DNA from: Whitmania pigra
Taxonomy: Eukaryota; Annelida; Clitellata; Hirudinida; Haemopidae
Direction: 5' to 3'
Length of the DNA stretch: 64,000 bases
Assembly (NCBI GenBank): GCA_021613335.1
Contig: JAJTWR010000308.1
Coordinates: forward strand, 392,501 to 456,500
Shown here one piece after another: positions 61,843 through 64,000 of the stretch. Made by a program: the position numbers and the translations under genes. The stretch's first letter is position 1. The number at the start of each line of letters is the position of its first letter. The notes beneath the pieces were generated by a model. It saw nothing but the letters and a program-made list of their open reading frames with translations, had not been told where the DNA came from and made no database searches.

Positions 61843-62192
61843 CTCACACCAGATGTGGGACCAAGTACTCAAGTCTCAAGTACAATTACTAAGGTTCAAG
61901 TACAAGTACAAATAGTAACTTATAATCGTGCTATGTTTCACTTCGAAAGTCCAACTATGCAAATAAGCGTCAATAAACATGCTTTTCAATAAAATGGGAA
62001 CAAGTACTTGAGGTCCAAGTACCAGTACTTGAGGTCCAAGTGCAAGTACTCAAGGTCCAAGTGCAAGTACTCAAGGTCCAAGTGCAAGTACTCAAGGTCC
62101 GAGCACGAGTACAAGTACAAGTATCGGAAATCGGTACTCTAGTACTAATCAAGTACAAGCACAAGCACCAAGTACCCCGTGTCTGGCTCACA
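61843..62192. mobile_element. Small transposon with CCAGA termini and internal minisatellite
   Basis: Element 61849-62186 (338 bp) is flanked by a perfect 6-bp duplication CTCACA (61843-61848, 62187-62192). Its ends CCAGATGTGGGACCAAGTAC and (reverse complement of the right end) CCAGACACGGGGTACTTGG are imperfect inverted repeats. The interior from about 61998 to 62110 is a tandem array of a roughly 21-bp unit (AAGTACTCAAGGTCCAAGTGC). No coding capacity. Superfamily not assigned. Confidence 0.6.
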
Positions 62193-64000
62193 TATTTTTC
62201 AATAATTGGCTCAAAATAAATGTGAAATTTGCTGATCGCTTAATTGCGCTAATAGACAATGACCTACTAATAACCTGTTTATTAAGGTCATTATCACAAA
62301 TAAATGAACGTTCTGATGCATTTACGCTTCATTATTTATTTAATTTTTGACACTAGTTTTAGAACAGATTTCAAAAGGAAATAATAGGAAAATTTAATTT
62401 GAAACTGGACGTTATGTATATTTCTAAGTATAACAAAAATTTAAACAAGGCTAAGCTGCCTCGCATCAAACTAAGATTCCAAAGTTGCAAAAATCAAGTG
62501 GCTTTCTCAAGAAACCGTATATTTTCCCACATATTAAAATCAATTTATCCAGTACTTTTAAAATCTTGGGAAAATTTATTAAATATATTTCAATATAACT
62601 GCTTTTTATTTGAAAAATATTAGATGTGCTCAACCCCTTAAATCCGCAACTGGTTTCTTCCAGCGTGCGGCCCCCACGTTCTAGAACTTCCCCTGGATAT
62701 TGAGTCTAGAAATATTCTAGTTATATAGGACGTTCTATTTCAAAGAGAAGTATCAAAACATTCCTGTTGCCTAGCAGTTATAACTGTTTTACAAAATTCC
62801 GTTTCTTGTAAAATAGAAAGTTGAATCTTACAAAAGTTGAATATCGACTGTATAAGCCCTGAGGTCTGGCGTGTTCAACAGATGAACGGCTGCTCAGCAA
62901 GTCACCGTGGACATTGTATTCGTTCAACGTTAGGTTACATCTCCAGTCCATAATTGCTATCGAAAAATAAATAGCACTGAAATCTTGAGTGGAGAGTGAA
63001 AATTAAATAATTGTTTAAAAAAATATCATGCGCTTCATTATCAATAAGCCATCTCTTAAAATCTTACCTCCGGTTCTTAATCCGCATAGAGTTAAGCATG
63101 CTACCGGAATTTAGCTGGGAATTTATACTTAGCGCAGACGGCATCCACCTCATTAGACATCTTCAGTCTCGAAGTGCTTTAGGTTTTAATCCTTAATTTG
63201 CAATTAAATTTTGATACATGATATAATATGCCATTGATTTATTGACACCATCAGTGCAATTGGTAAAATCCAACAAACTTACATTCGCCACATTACAATC
63301 ATTTTACAAGTATTAAATACTAAATATGAATTGAATTTTAGGCATAAAATGTGTCGTTGTGGCCAACGCATCCATAACAAAAATAAAAAGTCCAGCAAGT
63401 CGTCAGTGACCAAGCCGACTCTCAAATGAAGGATCATTACATACCCAACGAGACTAGAGCTTAACCTTCATCAATATCGACTTTTGTTGGGTCCCAGGTG
63501 TAGAACTCACGAAATGCAACTACTGGCATTTAATTTATAAAGGCCACTGACGTCACAGTGCACCTTAGGCAATTTCACAAATCCATAAATGGCTTGAACC
63601 ATTTTTACTTATTAAAAACCTGGACTCCCTCACAAATGTCACAGCCAAGCCTGTTTGGCAGTTATTGCTCAAACCCAACTTCAAATTTGCATTTTTTCAA
63701 GAAAGATAATCAGCAACAACAAATGAACCAGTCTCAAGATGTTTGACAAATTTTCATGATTAGACAAGCATTGCAGCAAATAATACACCTGCTAAGGACC
63801 ATATAGAAACAATAAACTGAGATTCCATCTAGGAATTATCCACACATTTGTTGCAATCACTATTATGAAATTGCAACTATTAAATTTAATGAAATATCAT
63901 TCATTATTCATTTCAACAAAATGAAAGTCACAACTGCTTAGTGCAGCTCCAAATCAAAAAACAGTTTGCTTGCTGCTAAAGCACTTAAACAACATGGACA
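62193..64000. other. Non-coding to the right edge
   Basis: About 1.8 kb with no supportable exon, RNA gene or transposon. Two motifs resembling heat-shock elements (TTCTAGAA at 62690, GAAATATTC at 62709) and a TGACGTCA at 63548 are noted without functional evidence. Possibly intron of the AUTS2-like gene. Confidence 0.45.

Overview
The window is nuclear DNA of an AT-rich animal genome with intron-rich genes. Most introns are 70 to 700 bp with GT..AG ends, and genes on both strands are separated by repeats. The gene set (tetraspanin, CFAP100, mitochondrial ribosomal protein S12, an SRSF1/9-type splicing factor, a PARP14-like macro-PARP, a short-chain-type acyl-CoA dehydrogenase, CCDC74/92, MZT2, LHFPL and AUTS2 families) is metazoan. 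Degenerate TTAGGG-type repeats argue weakly against insects and nematodes. A compact marine invertebrate fits, but I cannot fix the phylum. Exons were assembled by hand from reading-frame continuity, splice phase and family resemblance; where exon sums are quoted they keep an exact reading frame.

Layout. 1-5.7 kb: tetraspanin (minus strand, last exon outside the window). 7.1-10.9 kb: complete CFAP100 gene. 11.1-11.4 kb: a 78-residue membrane protein. 11.5-15 kb: rearranged DNA in which three separated pieces of the 5-10 kb region are fused as a recent copy, followed by a 370-bp inverted repeat that overlaps a dynein heavy chain exon. 15-27.1 kb: three copies of an acidic exon and two of a heptad-repeat coiled-coil region (minus strand). 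Between them lie a 611-bp transposon with long terminal inverted repeats that holds telomere-like repeats and a second dynein exon, and a Ty3/gypsy element sits beside the second copy. Upstream are four phase-0 exons of an unrecognised gene. 27.3-29.5 kb: a satellite array of about 180-bp units and a (TTA)n tract. 30.1-34.4 kb: a CsRn1-like Ty3/gypsy element with apparently identical LTRs. 36.2-38.9 kb: MRPS12 and the SR protein. 39.6-48.3 kb: PARP14-like gene of 23 exons. 48.8-49.6 kb: hAT debris and a MITE. 49.8-52.8 kb: acyl-CoA dehydrogenase. 54.4-56.3 kb: CCDC74/92-like and MZT2 genes, head to head. 57.5-58.9 kb: LHFPL-like gene. 59.3-61.2 kb: 3' part of an AUTS2-family gene. The rest is non-coding with small transposons.

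Several genes concern cilia or microtubules (CFAP100, two dynein heavy chain exons, CCDC74/92-like, MZT2), but apart from the CCDC74-MZT2 pair there is no evidence that they are co-regulated. The least explained regions are the rearranged, repeat-expanded stretch from 11.4 to 29 kb and the repeat-variable coiled-coil genes in it.
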